Numbered from the stretch's first letter, positions 1-10,580 are shown. The stretch: DNA of 64,000 nt from Anthonomus grandis grandis (GCF_022605725.1 NC_065546.1:35274227-35338226), one strand, 5' to 3'. The notes: a model not told the origin generated them from the sequence alone. Made by a program: numbers and translations.

Positions 1-120
1 CATTTATTCATGTCGGCAACATAAATTAAAAAAGTAATGGTGATAGAATTGAACCTTGAGGAACGCCTTTTTCTATTTTGTTAAACTTTAATTTTAGAAT
101 ACTGTTTTCACTTTTAATCT
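1..120 (-). pseudogene. Non-LTR retrotransposon RT fragment, cut by window edge
   Basis: The reverse strand encodes KGVPQGSILSPLLF, the conserved reverse-transcriptase block of Jockey-like non-LTR elements (G-V-P-Q-G-S followed by S-P-L-L-F). A stop and a frameshift follow directly, so this is a dead copy. The rest lies outside the window or has decayed. The family assignment rests on this one motif. Confidence 0.6.
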
Positions 121-383
121 CACACAACCGTATTGATCCAAAACGTAACTTTGAAATAATTTAATGGTATTGCTCGAAAAGATTATATAATGTAATTTGG
201 AAAGTAATAAGTAGTGATCTATAGATATTTCAGAGTTAATTTGAAATGTTATGTTTGAAAAGAGAAGGACTCAAATAACCCCAGACTATCAAAAGTATTA
301 ACCAACTCTTTTCTTAAGAATGTGAAACCCAGTACTTGATATATTTGAGAAGAAGTATTTTTAGAGAACCATGTCTCGGATTT

Positions 384-497
384 CTTATTTTGTTGAGTAT
401 TACGTCACTTTTATAGTAAAAATCAATTTAGAAAATACTATCTCACACGATCAAATTGTTTTTACTATAACAGTGACGTAAGACCCAACATAATAAG
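384..497. repeat. Short foldback (MITE-like) repeat
   Basis: Two arms of about 45 bp face each other. The left arm runs from CTTATTTTGTTGAG through TTACGTCACT and TATAGTAAAAA. The right arm gives the same order on the other strand, ending CATAATAAG. About 25 bp separates the arms, and there is no coding potential. It is probably a miniature inverted-repeat element, but I could not assign a superfamily or see a clear target-site duplication. Confidence 0.6.
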
Positions 498-829
498 TAA
501 CTTATTATGAATTCCTCATAACAATACAGATTTTACTTAAACCATGTTTCGGTAAGCCCAGTTATGTTAAATTTGCAGTAATTCATATAATTTTTGTATT
601 ACCAAAACCAGTATTTGTATATCTTATATTAAAATGAGCAACATATAGAGGCCTCTTACGGGTTCCTTGGTGACCCCCACCGGTCTTATGTGCCATCAAT
701 AATAAAAAACACATTATAATAAATACATATGACTAACCAACAAAACCCTATAAGCAACATCACACATGCGGGAAAAATATTTAAAAACTGTTATTGAAAA
801 ACTGAGAGGCAGGACGCCATTTTGAAAAA
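498..829. other. No gene recognised
   Basis: This is AT-rich unique-looking sequence with one short GC-richer patch near 655-690. I saw no exon, repeat termini or transposase similarity. Confidence 0.5.
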
Positions 830-2216
830 TTAAATTAAATAGACAATATTTTTCATAGGAGACCTTTACTTAAGCATGTTGAAAAATGCAATAGAACTAC
901 TGATCCTTGAGATTATTGAAGACAATCCTCATGAATTTAGTTGAAAATAGTTTTTCAACAAGATGGGGCACTGCCTCACATTAGCAGAAATGTAAGAGAA
1001 TATTTGACTAATACTTACCCTAATCGGTGGTTTGGTCGTCGAGGGACTACCGAGTCTTACACCTCTGGACTTTTTTTTAAGGAGTACTTGAAACAAAAAG
1101 TCAACGTCATAAATAGAGGGACCATCTGGTACACAGATGGCTCCAGAATGAATAACAGAGCTGGATCAAGGCTTTGTGGTGGGATCCCACATACTCGCAT
1201 ACTCGTAGGGCATACTCGCTGGGGGAGCATGCCACTGTCTTCCAGGCCGAAGTATTCGCTGTATTAAAATGCGGATACAAAATCCTAAGTTGCGGACACC
1301 GCAATACAGTCGTTTTGCAATATGCTCGGACAGCAGAGCTGCCATTAAGGCTATCACGGCCGCAAAGGTAAGCTCCAAGCTTGTACTAGAGTGCATAAAA
1401 GTCCTGAAAAAACTGGTACAGGTTGGATGCAGCGTCCAGCTCGTCTGGATACCTGGCCACGCAGGCCATGCAGGTAATGAGGAAGCGGACTCTCTTGCCA
1501 GCCTGGGATCCGCGAATGTGCCGATGGGGCCGGAACCCATAGTTAGTATCGCCAAATGCGTTGCGGTCGCGTCAATGAAGGGTCTGCTGGACAAGTGGAC
1601 CCACCGAAGATGAACTGAGTCCCCTGGTATGAGACAGGCCAAAGCGCACATAAGTAGGTGGGCCCTCTGCCTGTCTCACCAAAAATCTACTACGCCTAAA
1701 AAGACGCGAAATTCGGCTAGTGACAGGTCTTTTAACCGGTCACTGGCACTTAAGAAGTCATCTCCATACTATCGGTATTGCGGACAACCCGGAATGCCGA
1801 TGGTGCTGTGAGGAGGATGAAACCGTTGACCATGTAGTCGGGGAGTGCCCAGCACTCACCCGCGCCAGGTTCAAATACTTGGGTAACGCTTTCAGTGTAC
1901 CGAGCGACTTTAAGTCCTTCAGACCAGAGAGCCTTATCGGTTTCTCTAAGGCCGTTGGGCTCTGGTAACCCCCGGTGGGGCATGACGGGTCCATCAGGAG
2001 ACCTATATGCACAACTGCCTTGGCAGCCCACTGTTTCGACAATTCAATTCATTCATTCAAATCTACGTCATCCAGCCAGAATCTATCTTCGATACATGTC
2101 AAATAATGATTGATGAATGTCGCAATATTGATGTTGCCACTTTCCAAAATGTTCGTGAAGAGTTCTCGAATTCGAGATTTGTCGTGAAAGAGTTATATTT
2201 CTGTGTTACCTAAAGT
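830..2216 (+). pseudogene. Mariner (DD41D-like) transposase fragment, interrupted
   Basis: The catalytic core FQQDGALPHISRNVREYL...NRWFGRRG is readable at about 950-1050. A frameshifted LTPLDFF (third catalytic Asp) follows at about 1060-1080. The C-terminal part resumes at 2065 as YVIQPESIF...IDECRNIDVATFQNVREEF. Between 1111 and 2064 the reading is broken by a nested non-LTR insertion. The N-terminal half, including the first catalytic Asp, is missing, and a small deletion removes the usual Trp-Pro-x-Arg-Ser-Pro stretch. The element was therefore already degenerate. The frame on either side of the insertion joins naturally across a single copy of ACGTCAT, which shows the order of events. 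Confidence 0.75.
1111..2064 (+). mobile_element. 5'-truncated Jockey-like non-LTR retrotransposon (RNase H and C-terminal zinc knuckle)
   Basis: The insert encodes a ribonuclease H domain spread over three frames. IWYTDGS (first Asp) is near 1121, FQAEVFAV (Glu) near 1240, CSDSRAAI (Asp) near 1325, and VWIPGHAG with GNEEADSLA (His and last Asp) near 1445-1495. A C-terminal CRWC...HVVGECP zinc-knuckle follows at about 1795-1850, as in Jockey-clade ORF2. The reverse transcriptase and endonuclease are absent, so it is strongly 5' truncated. It is flanked by the 7-bp direct repeat ACGTCAT (1104-1110 and 2065-2071), the expected target-site duplication, and it sits inside a mariner transposase. 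Its GC content is clearly higher than the surroundings. At least two frameshifts make it inactive. Confidence 0.85.
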
Positions 2217-2441
2217 TTAATTATTATAATGGAAATAAAAATGCGAAAAATAAGATTTTGAAAGACTGCCATTTTGTTATGGGTATATTTTGGAGTTTTG
2301 CAAACTAAGCTAGGGACCTAAAAGTAGTATTTAGGTTGCTAATGATGTGTGCCAAATTTAATTTTTTTTTATATAAACGCATTCAAAAGATAAGAGGGGG
2401 AGGGAAAATTAAAAGCCGCACTGTACATGTATATATAGTAC

Positions 2442-2474
2442 CTTAGAACATTGAAAGGCTTTCAATGTTTGAAG
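2442..2474. repeat. 33-bp palindromic mini-element with 8-bp target-site duplication
   Basis: The sequence CTTAGAACATTGAAAGG is followed at once by its near-inverse CTTTCAATGTTTGAAG. It is flanked on both sides by TATAGTAC (2434-2441 and 2475-2482), a perfect 8-bp direct repeat. The arm equals the terminus of the ~1.1-kb elements at 6530-7638 and 53535-54701. This looks like an extreme deletion derivative consisting of two termini only. Confidence 0.75.
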
Positions 2475-2652
2475 TATAGTACGTTGAGTCTCAAGACCTT
2501 TTCGTTATGGTTTAAAAATTATTTCCAAAAGCAGTGTGGCAGAAACTTGACAAAATGTTAATAACTTTATTTTCATTTAATAGTAAGATAAATAACTCAA
2601 TTAATTAACCCAATATTTAGGGTGTTATACATTTAAAAGTAATATGTCATTA

Positions 2653-3565
2653 TACAGGGTGTTACAAAGTTCGGTGCAAGTATTTTAAGAGCGTGTTGTT
2701 GGAGTAAAAATAAGAGTGTTTTCCTATAAACATGTGTCCTAAAATACACCCCCTCAGAGCTACAGCCTGCGCAAATTGCTTGAAGAAAATCGATTATAGT
2801 TGGTATCGTAACTACAATTATGCATCAATTCTTCAGAAAATTTGCATGTCCCCGTTTTTTGGGTGCTCTTTTTATTTTCCTTGACCAAAATGGTGTAAAT
2901 CCAATTATAGGGGAAAATTCAGGGGAGCTTGGCTTTCTGATGGCCTGTATCTTACGTTTCCTATAAGAAATTTAAAAATCTAGCAGCACCATCTAGTTAC
3001 ACATGAAAAAATATAATTTTTTTGTCTGTTGTATTTTTTTGATATAATTAAGCGTTTTCGATCGAAAATCGCTGATAAACGAAAGGGAGTATTATTAAAC
3101 ACAATTAATCTATTAAATTAGAAAAAAACGAAGTGGGCTGTGACTGTTTTATTTTTTGTCAAATCAAGTTAATTTTATTCAAAAATGCAAAAGCCAATAA
3201 TTTTAGATTTTTTCATGGCTAATTAGATGGTGTTCTACATTTTCAAATTTTCTTATTGGAAACATAAGATATAGGCTATTAAAATGGTAAGCCTTCCTGA
3301 GTCCTTTCCTAAAATTGGGTTTACACCCCTTTTGGGTCCGAAAATATCAAGAGGACCCAAAACAATTAGGACTTGCAAATTTCCAAAATATTTGACATAT
3401 AACAGTAGTCAATGTTCCAAATAATCGATTTCCTTCAAGCAATTTGCGTAGGCTGTAGGTCTGAGGCAGTGCATTTTAGAGCACATGCTTACAGGAAAAA
3501 AAGTCTTATTTTAACTCCAACAAAACGATCTTAGAATATTTGCACCGAATTTTGTACAGGGTACA
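2653..3565. mobile_element. Long-armed foldback element (~0.9 kb)
   Basis: The left arm (about 2653-3020) starts TACAGGGTGTTACAAAG and then TTCGGTGCAAGTATT. The right arm (about 3215-3565) is its inverse, ending AATATTTGCACCGAATTTTG and TACAGGGT. Paired landmarks include the ATCGATT/CTTGAAG block, a TTTACACC block and an AGATGGTG block near the centre. Arms of about 350 bp enclose about 200 bp of AT-rich core with no ORF. TACAGGGTGT ends next to TA suggest a non-autonomous Tc1/mariner-type element. Confidence 0.7.
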
Positions 3566-3769
3566 GGGTATCCTGTAGTCACATTAATTTTTTGAAAAAA
3601 TCCCAATAAAGCCAGAAAAAAATGTTGGACTTTCTTTACAGAACAAAAAAAAGAAAAAGAAGAAAAAAAAATAATGCACATTATTCCCTCATATATGTAT
3701 GCATAGTCATGTAGTATTTCTCTTATTTCTCTGTTATCTTCTCTAATTTATGGATTTTGTATATAATTG

Positions 3770-3796
3770 AACCCAACCCAACCCAACCCAACCCAA
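3770..3796. repeat. (AACCC)n microsatellite
   Basis: Five consecutive ACCCA units follow an AT-rich stretch ending ATATAATTG. It may be the tail of a decayed retrotransposon. It is not the insect telomere repeat TTAGG. Confidence 0.8.
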
Positions 3797-3799
3797 TCT

Positions 3800-4019
3800 T
3801 TAACCTGCTCTGGATGCATATAACCAACAAGAAAAAAATAAACTAAATAAAAAGATGAATTGTACTTAAAGAAAAAAAACAAATACTAAAACAAGCATTA
3901 AAAAGATTCTTGTGAACCATTTTTTATTAGTTGCTGTCTTTTAAACTCTGCGGCTTGGCTAAACACCTAAATACATTTTGTATATTTCGGGGAACTTTTA
4001 ACGATCCAGCCTGTAAATT
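3800..4019. other. No gene recognised
   Basis: This stretch is A-rich low-complexity sequence followed by unique-looking sequence leading into a GC-richer block. Confidence 0.4.
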
Positions 4020-4245
4020 GTAACGCGCCTTGGAAGTTTCACGTCGGGGCGGGAAAGTAGCTGTCAGCTTCGCAGTCTACGCCTCTACAGCTTCACTACA
4101 ACAGAGCCCATTAGTAGCTGTAGTGGATCCATAAGCGAAGAGCGAATTTAACTTAATTTGTTGATACTTATGCTGTAATATCTTCATACAAAAGTGCAGT
4201 TTTATGTGGTTTAGTATGGGGATGCATATTTATAACATATTTTAG
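4020..4245 (+). promoter_or_regulatory. Candidate promoter / untranslated first exon of the His-rich gene
   Basis: A GC-rich block (about 4020-4140, with GTCGGGGCGGGAAAG and a TCAGCTTCGCAGTC initiator-like stretch) stands out from AT-rich flanks. About 100 bp further on, TTTTAG/GTAAGAG forms a consensus splice donor at 4246. The only ATG close to the donor is stopped at once, so the exon would be untranslated. The next plus-strand exon is at 5920. This is inference from composition and splice signal only; RNA evidence is absent. Confidence 0.3.
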
Positions 4246-4599
4246 GTAAGAGTCATTGTGACCAGATTTTTGATGTAAGTAAAATGGCTTTCATGTGGAT
4301 AAAGTTTGCATGTTTGTTTTTTAATTTAAGTGGCATTTTAAGTGTATAGCAAGCCCTATAGCTATAGTATTTGACGCTCATCATAATAATTTAATTTAAA
4401 AAAATAATATCTTAGTAACTCTATCTTAGTAATATTTTGCATATTGAAAGCATAGGAGCTATGAAAACAGAAAAAAATTCTTAAGGCAAGAATTTATAAG
4501 ATGTATTCCATTTATATGAAACACTCTATCCCTGTCATTTATTTTTTTTAATTATTAGACCTCACTGTTTAATATAACAATTAATATTATAATAACTAT

Positions 4600-5480
4600 T
4601 CAGTATCCATATGTTGGTCCACTATATGCTACTAACAATGCGCTGGTAGATGACACTGCGATAACCGTCATATTTTCAAAAGATTTTTTAGGGTAAAAAT
4701 CGGCGAATAAATGCGGTTTTAAAGGGCAAAAATTAGAAAATGGAAAGCCTTTATGATTACCTCTTGACCCTTGAGACTTATTATAATTAAATGTTATACA
4801 TTTTATGAAGAAAAGTTTGAAACTATATTAGAAATCGTCAAAGGTGGCCATATTGGAAATTGCTGCGTAGAAGTTTGATTGTTTATGTATTCAATGCGAC
4901 GACGTTTTGGCTGCTACCTTCAATACGTTGGCAGATCACGTTAATAAACGTCAAAATAAAGCATGTTTCAACGATTTTTTAGTTGCGATTAAATGCAATT
5001 TAACGAGCGAAATCAAAAGCTGCTATGATTCACTTTTTGCCGTTTGGTCTAGTTACAAATAAATTTTAGGCATGTTCTTAAGTAATATTGAAACTATATC
5101 CGGGCGTACTGGCAGATGGCATTGATAAATGTTAAAACCGGGTATTTTAAAACATTTTTTTTACCGTGAGAATCTGCGAATAAATGCGGGTTGCAGATGA
5201 TTAACTTTTGACCCTTCGGTCTTATTACAATTAAATTTTATGCCCGCTATAAAAAAAAAACGGCGGTCATATTGGAAATTGCTGCGTAAAAGTTTGACTG
5301 TTTATGTACTTACTGCAAAGACGTTTTGTGCGCAGCTTTCAACACGTTGGCAGATAACGTCGATAAACGTCAAAATGGAGCATGCATAAACGGTTTTTTA
5401 AGGTGAAAACCTGCGAATAAATAAACTGCATTTATTCACGGAAAGGACAAAATCACAAAGTTTAAAGCTTTTGAAATTGA
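4600..5480. repeat. Diverged tandem array with ~210-bp subunits and ~420-bp higher-order period
   Basis: The landmark TTGGCAGAT(A/C)ACG...AAACGTCAAAAT...TTTTTTA...GCGAATAAATG recurs near 4640, 4930, 5110 and 5345. The block CATATTGGAAATTGCTGCGT occurs at about 4847 and again about 420 bp later. GACCCTT...TTAT(T/A)A(C/T)AATTAAAT occurs at about 4768 and 5212, again about 430 bp apart. The array therefore consists of paired diverged subunits. It has no coding content and lies upstream of, or in an intron of, the His-rich gene. Confidence 0.7.
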
Positions 5481-5919
5481 CTTTTGCCATTATAAATCAA
5501 TTTTAGGCAGTTTATTACGGAATGTTTGAACCAATATTTGAAATCAAAGAGAGCTTATATTGTGCTAACACTTCAACCTTTGAGGAAGGGTGTGAAATTT
5601 GACTTATTTTTAAAGCCCCAATATACAAAGTCTCAAGAATTTATTACTTTTCATCCCGTAGTGTCGTGTCCAATAACCCAGTTTTTTCTGTTGATATTTT
5701 CGTTTTTTTATGCCTCGGGCCAGCAGATGTTTTGAAAAAATATACTAAAAATAGATTTTTGCAATCTTAATTCAAAATAATTATTTTTAATATTCGGGTC
5801 AGTCATTTACGTTTGCCCTTCATAAATTTTGATTGTTCTCTTTTATGGGGTTTCAGAGCAGATTGTTATCCAAAAAAAATGTAGCATCCAGGCATATTTG
5901 ATTTTATTCCTGGCACACC

Positions 5920-6133
5920 ATGGCACAGTTCGTCACCCATATTCAGCCCACCTTGGTGGAGGCAGCCCACCATCACGTTCCCCATCCGCACCACTTCCAT
6001 CACCATGAAAAACATGATAAGCATGACAAACATGAAAAGCATGACAAACATCATAAGGACGGCGGAGGAGAGCTTCAAACATCCAAGGAGCACAAAGAGA
6101 AGCATGGCACCAAGATTCATTTACCTAAATTAG
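5920..6133 (+). CDS. Histidine-rich hypothetical protein, exon 1 (coding)
   Basis: This opens a host gene that I do not recognise by name. The exon starts MAQFVTHIQPTLVEAAHHH and continues with HPHHFHHHEKHDKHDKHEKH-type His/Lys repeats, ending HLPKLG. The last G codon is split by a consensus donor (g/GTAAGT at 6134). It joins in phase to 10403 and then through a 55-bp intron to 10636. With a possible last exon at 15923-16069 the product would be 257 residues: His-rich N-terminal half, a Glu-rich acidic/basic middle, and a Pro-rich C-terminus. No signal peptide or membrane segment is visible. The ATG has a good context (CACCATGG) but CACAG just after it could instead be a splice acceptor, giving upstream exons. 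His-rich tracts can bind metal; that is only a possibility here. Confidence 0.65.
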
Positions 6134-6529
6134 GTAAGTTTAAATTTTAGTTTTGAGAGATTATACTGTAAAGGAGAATATAACTCTTTGCTTGTTCTTC
6201 TTAAAATTCATATAACAGTCAAGTTCAAGGTGAAATTCAGTCAAAATATTTTCTTGTCAAATTTTAAGTTTCTTCCTTATATATACTTCTTATATATACT
6301 TCAATGATTTACAGGAAAATGACCTTCTATGGGTTATAATTTTCTAATCGATAATCCTGTCGGTGGATGACTTATTCGTTTTTTGTCTGTAAAGTGATTT
6401 TCGAGGTCAAGACGCGCTTCAGCATGATAGGCAACTCTTAGAAAAAGAATTGCACGTTTTTCTAAATTGTCATAATTGGTTGTATTTTAGCTTGCAATGT
6501 TTTTTTTTAACTTAAATTTCAACCAAGAG

Positions 6530-7638
6530 CCTAGAACATTGAAATACTAACTACTAAATTTTATTTGAGTAGTGTTTGGTTTACAAACAGATTCATCGAT
6601 TCTCTGTTGTCAAGTTTATCCACGTTTGCAAAAGAGGAAATTTTTAGCTATATATCGATGCATATATGTTAATAATGTTAATTTAACTTATTGGTGTTAG
6701 ATTTTGGATTAAAAATAAAAAGTAGAAATATAGATATATCTTATTCTAAGCGCAAAAATAACGTCTTTAAAGCAAGGAAAAATTATTAAAATTGTTATTC
6801 CTAAAACCGCTTGTAAAAAATTTGGAATGGCAACATGCTTGCGGTGTTACTGCGGGATAACTGATGTTATCTTGCGAAATGTCATCTTGTCAAACGGCTT
6901 TGTGTTTACATTCGGCATTTGTAAAGTTCTGTGTCTTTTCTTTAGTTTTTGGTTTAAAAACGGAAAAGATCTGATTTGAATGTTTTTGTAAATGGTAAAA
7001 TGTGGATGTGTAAAAAGTGATTCAAGCCGATCTTTTCATAAGTAAATATAGATACTGTCATAACATTATGATACTGTCGTCATAAACGTATAATAATAGA
7101 AACTTATAAAGAAATTTATAATAATTATAGAATATTCAATTTCCATAAAAATGCTTTTTATTGGATAGGTACATTTAGTCTAATGAAGTACATTAAATAA
7201 ACGTATACGTTCATAAACGCTAATATTGTTAATAATTTAAAGCATAATCTATTATTAATAAATATTTATCATGTAAATACTTTTTGACGACGTCACTGGT
7301 AAAGATTCCTTGTGTCGGTAAAATCAACAATGCGATCACGCGGCCTTTCGATGTTGTTGTTTTTTTCTCTAATATAGGGACGTTATTTGCATTCATTTAA
7401 CTTTAAATATTGACTTCTTTATACAGTATGTTATTATATTTTATTAAAGAAAATACTTCATATTTTATTAAAGAGAAACAGTAGTATTGTTTTGTGTCTG
7501 TTAAAATAAGTTACTAATTTTTATGACATTATGAATTGTTTTTTTGCCATTTCTATATAAGCTTTTAGCATTTTGCATCAGAGATGTTGCAAGCAAAGTT
7601 CCATGGCAATTCTAATTCTAGCCTTTCAATGTTCTAAG
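6530..7638. mobile_element. CTTAGAAC-family non-autonomous DNA element, copy 1 (1.1 kb)
   Basis: The right end is ...CTAGCCTTTCAATGTTCTAAG and the left end is CCTAGAACATTGAAA. It is flanked by ACCAAGAG (6522-6529) and ACCAAGAT (7639-7646), an 8-bp target-site duplication with one mismatch. It is the reverse-oriented relative of the copy at 53535-54701. Shared internal blocks include GCATCAGAGATGTTGC near 7576, GATGTTATCTTGCGAAATG near 6862, and the ATCGATTCTCTGTTG block near 6595. No ORF remains. It lies in the first intron of the His-rich gene. Confidence 0.8.
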
Positions 7639-7646
7639 ACCAAGAT

Positions 7647-8180
7647 TAATCATCGTAACACCGCTCTGCACTCGGCCTGTCTGGACACGAGTGTTAGATG
7701 GTTGTTCTTGCGATATTCTATATGATGAATAAAAACTAGAAAATTATTAACTAATTTAAAAAAAAAAAAAATATTTATTCTTATTCGCTGAGGTTAACAT
7801 GGATGGAGTGGAATTAATTAAGAAAATTATATTCTACCGAACAGTTAATGATTGCATGAACAGTTGATGAACAGTTGATGATGAAGTTTATACTAATATA
7901 TGTAAATCTAAATGTTAATACCTGCAGGAAACCATCGACAGCTTTATCTTATTGAATTGACAGAAATTCATTTATATATAGTCGACAACCATTACGATAA
8001 TATATTTTTAAAAAGTTTTTCACTGGAATAATATACTTTTCGAGGAAATTAAATAAAAAAAATTAATTTTTGTTATTTAATTAAACAAAGAAAACTACAA
8101 TTAACTGCCAAGTATAAATAATGACCTCATTTTCCTGAGAAAAGTCAATAAAATAATTGGAAATAAGACAAAAATTTGTA
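7647..8180. other. Intronic, no gene recognised
   Basis: This is AT-rich sequence with small local repeats (for example GAACAGTTGATGA twice near 7858-7881). No coding or mobile-element signal was found. Confidence 0.45.
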
Positions 8181-10262
8181 CCAAGCCCTTTTGTACTTTG
8201 GCAGGCTTCGACCTATTCTGGCACTATAAATCCAAATTCGATTGAAAACTTAAACTTTTTAAAATTGCATTAGGCGTTGTGTCCAACTGACAGTAGATCG
8301 CCCGAATTTGGGTAGATTTCATCAACCCATATCGGAGAAAAAAAGTAGGGTTCCAAAGTAGGCGGATTTTTGGGGTTACTTTGGCAGTATGTGTGTTAGA
8401 ATACAGTTCACACTAATGTAGGGGCTGTTTAAAGCTTTCTTTGGCACTCAAAAATCGTAGAATTTAGGAGTAGCATTGAGTTCGATCAAAATATCTAATT
8501 TTTAAATTAAAGTTATTAAAGGTATAAGGCACTTTTTTAATACACTCATTCATTATTCCAACCAAAACAATCTTTAAACTTAAACATAAATTCTGAACAT
8601 AAAACGAACATATTTTTTAAAAACTAAAGAGAAAAATAAATCAAAAGGTTCATATCTTCAGCAAGAAAAGTCAGCATCTTTCACAGAATCATCACTGTCA
8701 AAATCGCGGTCTGTGCTAAAGGAACAAACATAAAATGGATCGTTCATTACAGATCCCACAAATCCATTCTTTGCATTGTTATCTTCATCGTCTACTTCTT
8801 AATAAAAATTGTTGGGTTCCTGAAGAGCCAGAAACTGGTTCTTCTGTAGATGGCTGTTTGCTAGATGGTCCTTGAAGCTGTGATATTACCTTAATTTCTT
8901 TACCGGATTCTATTTTCTTGTCACGCTTTCTAGTGCCTTTTTCTGTATTTGAACCTCGCATATCTTGAAGCAATTCAATTAGGCTTCCACTTAGAGCCTC
9001 CTGGGCATTTTTCGGTGCTACTTCTAATGTACGGCCTGGAATTCTTTTCAGAATTTCCTGGGGATCAAAAGCACAGAGTTCGGTGGCTCTAAAGCCTGAC
9101 TTTAAATTGTTTGACACATTTTCGTGTATTCTAATCCACAATCTATTTAAGAGTTTCGGAAAATATTCTTTTGAAATTGAAGCATTGGATGTTGTTTCGC
9201 TGTGCCATTTGTCCAAAATCTCTCTTTATTTATTTTTTCATTGGTGTAAATACTGCAACATCCAGTGGTTGCATCAAATGAGTGCTATTCGATGGGAACG
9301 CTCTTATATTGTTTTCGTCACAAGCTTTTAGGTGAGACGCTAAATTGTTTCCGATAACAAGGATTTTCTTTCCAGGATTGTCAATCTCTCTAATTTTAGG
9401 TAAAGGAATTTCGAACAACCACTTTTCAAATTGATCCATATCGAACCAGCCACTAGATGTGTGGCTGTAGACTGTTCCAGGAGGATCTCCTTTTGTCCAA
9501 TCTTCGTATAGACTACCGACCTTGTCGAGGATCATTGGGGGTAATACATCGCCTGCAGCGTTTCCACACACTATAATACTGATCGGGGCCTTTGAATATT
9601 GTTGAACCCTCTCCACAGTCGTAGTTCCTCTTGGAACTACGACTTTTTTCACACCAGGATCATCCTGAACATTAGTTTCATCATAGTTAAAAACTAAACA
9701 AGGGTCAGCATCTTGTAAAACATCTTTAAAATTATCAAAAAAATTGACAATTTTATTTGGACCTACTGCCGCACGAGTTCGTTTAATGTTTGTTGCCAAA
9801 CGAACACTCAGTTTATTTCGAATAATAAAATGTTCTAGAAAATCATGTCCCGGAATATTGTTTTTAAATTCCTTAACCGCGCGACCCTTCCTTTGCAGGT
9901 ATTTGGAAAGCAATAAATATCCGCCTTTGAAAACGGAAGCCCCTAATCGCTCACTGTCACTAATTTCTTTGTAAGTAATTGCTCCTCCTTAGGTGTGAAT
10001 ATGGTTGGGTGACCTGGAGGCCGATTATGTTGACCCTTTAACTTATTTTGAAGTGTCTTGCGTGAAATTTTGAAGCGTAAACTTGCTGCCGCCTGACCCT
10101 TGCCGCCCCTAATGGCCGCCAACGCATTTTGAAGATCATCCTCAGTATAGTTCTTGTAGGAACATGACCCTAGTTTTCTCCAATAGTTTTTAGGCATTTT
10201 TACTTGTTTTCATGTGACAAACTGCCAAGGTAGACCAGTTAATAAGTGCCAAAGTAAGCTCG
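8180..10262 (-). mobile_element. Pogo-like DNA transposon (approximate limits)
   Basis: The region is bounded by related inverted motifs: TGTACTTTGGCA near 8190 and TGCCAAAGTAAGC near 10248. Further TACTTTGGCAG copies lie inside both ends (about 8378 and, inverted, 10222). It contains a full set of pogo/Tigger-type transposase parts on the minus strand. The exact termini and TA duplication could not be fixed. The element lies in intron 1 of the His-rich gene, antisense to it. Confidence 0.6.
8785..10197 (-). pseudogene. Pogo/Tigger-like transposase, broken
   Basis: The N-terminus (10197 downward) carries a psq-type helix-turn-helix: MPKNYWRKLGSCSYKNYTED, with ISRKTLQNKLKG as the recognition part. 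Then come a CENP-B-type segment, the DDE core with FNYDETN (first Asp) near 9670, and VIGNNLASH near 9340. The usual second Asp in the latter has become Asn. HLMQPLDVAVF supplies the third Asp near 9265. The C-terminal part (8785-9216) is hydrophilic and ends at an in-frame stop. A stop plus frameshift separates the first two segments near 9915-9945. A second frameshift lies near 9216-9235. The lost Asp alone would abolish activity. This assignment is secure at the family level. Confidence 0.85.
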
Positions 10263-10402
10263 TTTTACGGTGTACTCGACAGTTTTTGAATGGATGCCAT
10301 CAAAAAATCTCGTCAAGTGTCTGGAAAAATCTAAGAATATTCCAAATAACCTCCTGATTTCTGGATCTCTAATACTGACAATAAGCTTCTTTCATTCCGT
10401 AG

Positions 10403-10580
10403 GTCATGCCGGTCACTCTCCACAACACTATCCGGTACTCCCTCATACTCCGACCCACCACCACCACCACGAGCAACACGGATCTGAACAAGAAAAACGC
10501 GACTCGGGACAGTACCTGGACTCTCACGGGATACCGCATACTTACCAGCTGCATTTTATTGACTCTCAAGGCATCCACCG
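10403..10580 (+). CDS. Histidine-rich hypothetical protein, exon 2
   Basis: The acceptor TTTCATTCCGTAG/GT completes the split Gly codon left by the exon ending at 6133. The exon encodes HAGHSPQHYPVLPHTPT, then five His, a Gln/Glu/Lys-rich patch, and SHGIPHTYQLHFIDSQGIH. It ends with two bases of an Arg codon at a GTAAGC donor. Phase agreement on both sides is good evidence for real splicing. The 4.3-kb intron before it holds two transposons. Confidence 0.7.

Noticed and set aside
1166..1651. 161-codon minus-strand ORF
   Set aside because: Antisense to the RNase H region of the non-LTR insert, whose catalytic motifs are on the plus strand.
3770..3796. Telomere-like (AACCC)n
   Set aside because: The insect telomere repeat is TTAGG and the run is only about 27 bp; treated as a microsatellite.
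5866..6120. Minus-strand Met/Val/Phe-rich ORF that looks like a membrane protein
   Set aside because: It is the antisense shadow of the His-rich exon; CAT/ATG-rich sequence gives Met-rich antisense.
9083..9331. Plus-strand ORF within the pogo element
   Set aside because: Shadow of the transposase C-terminal region.
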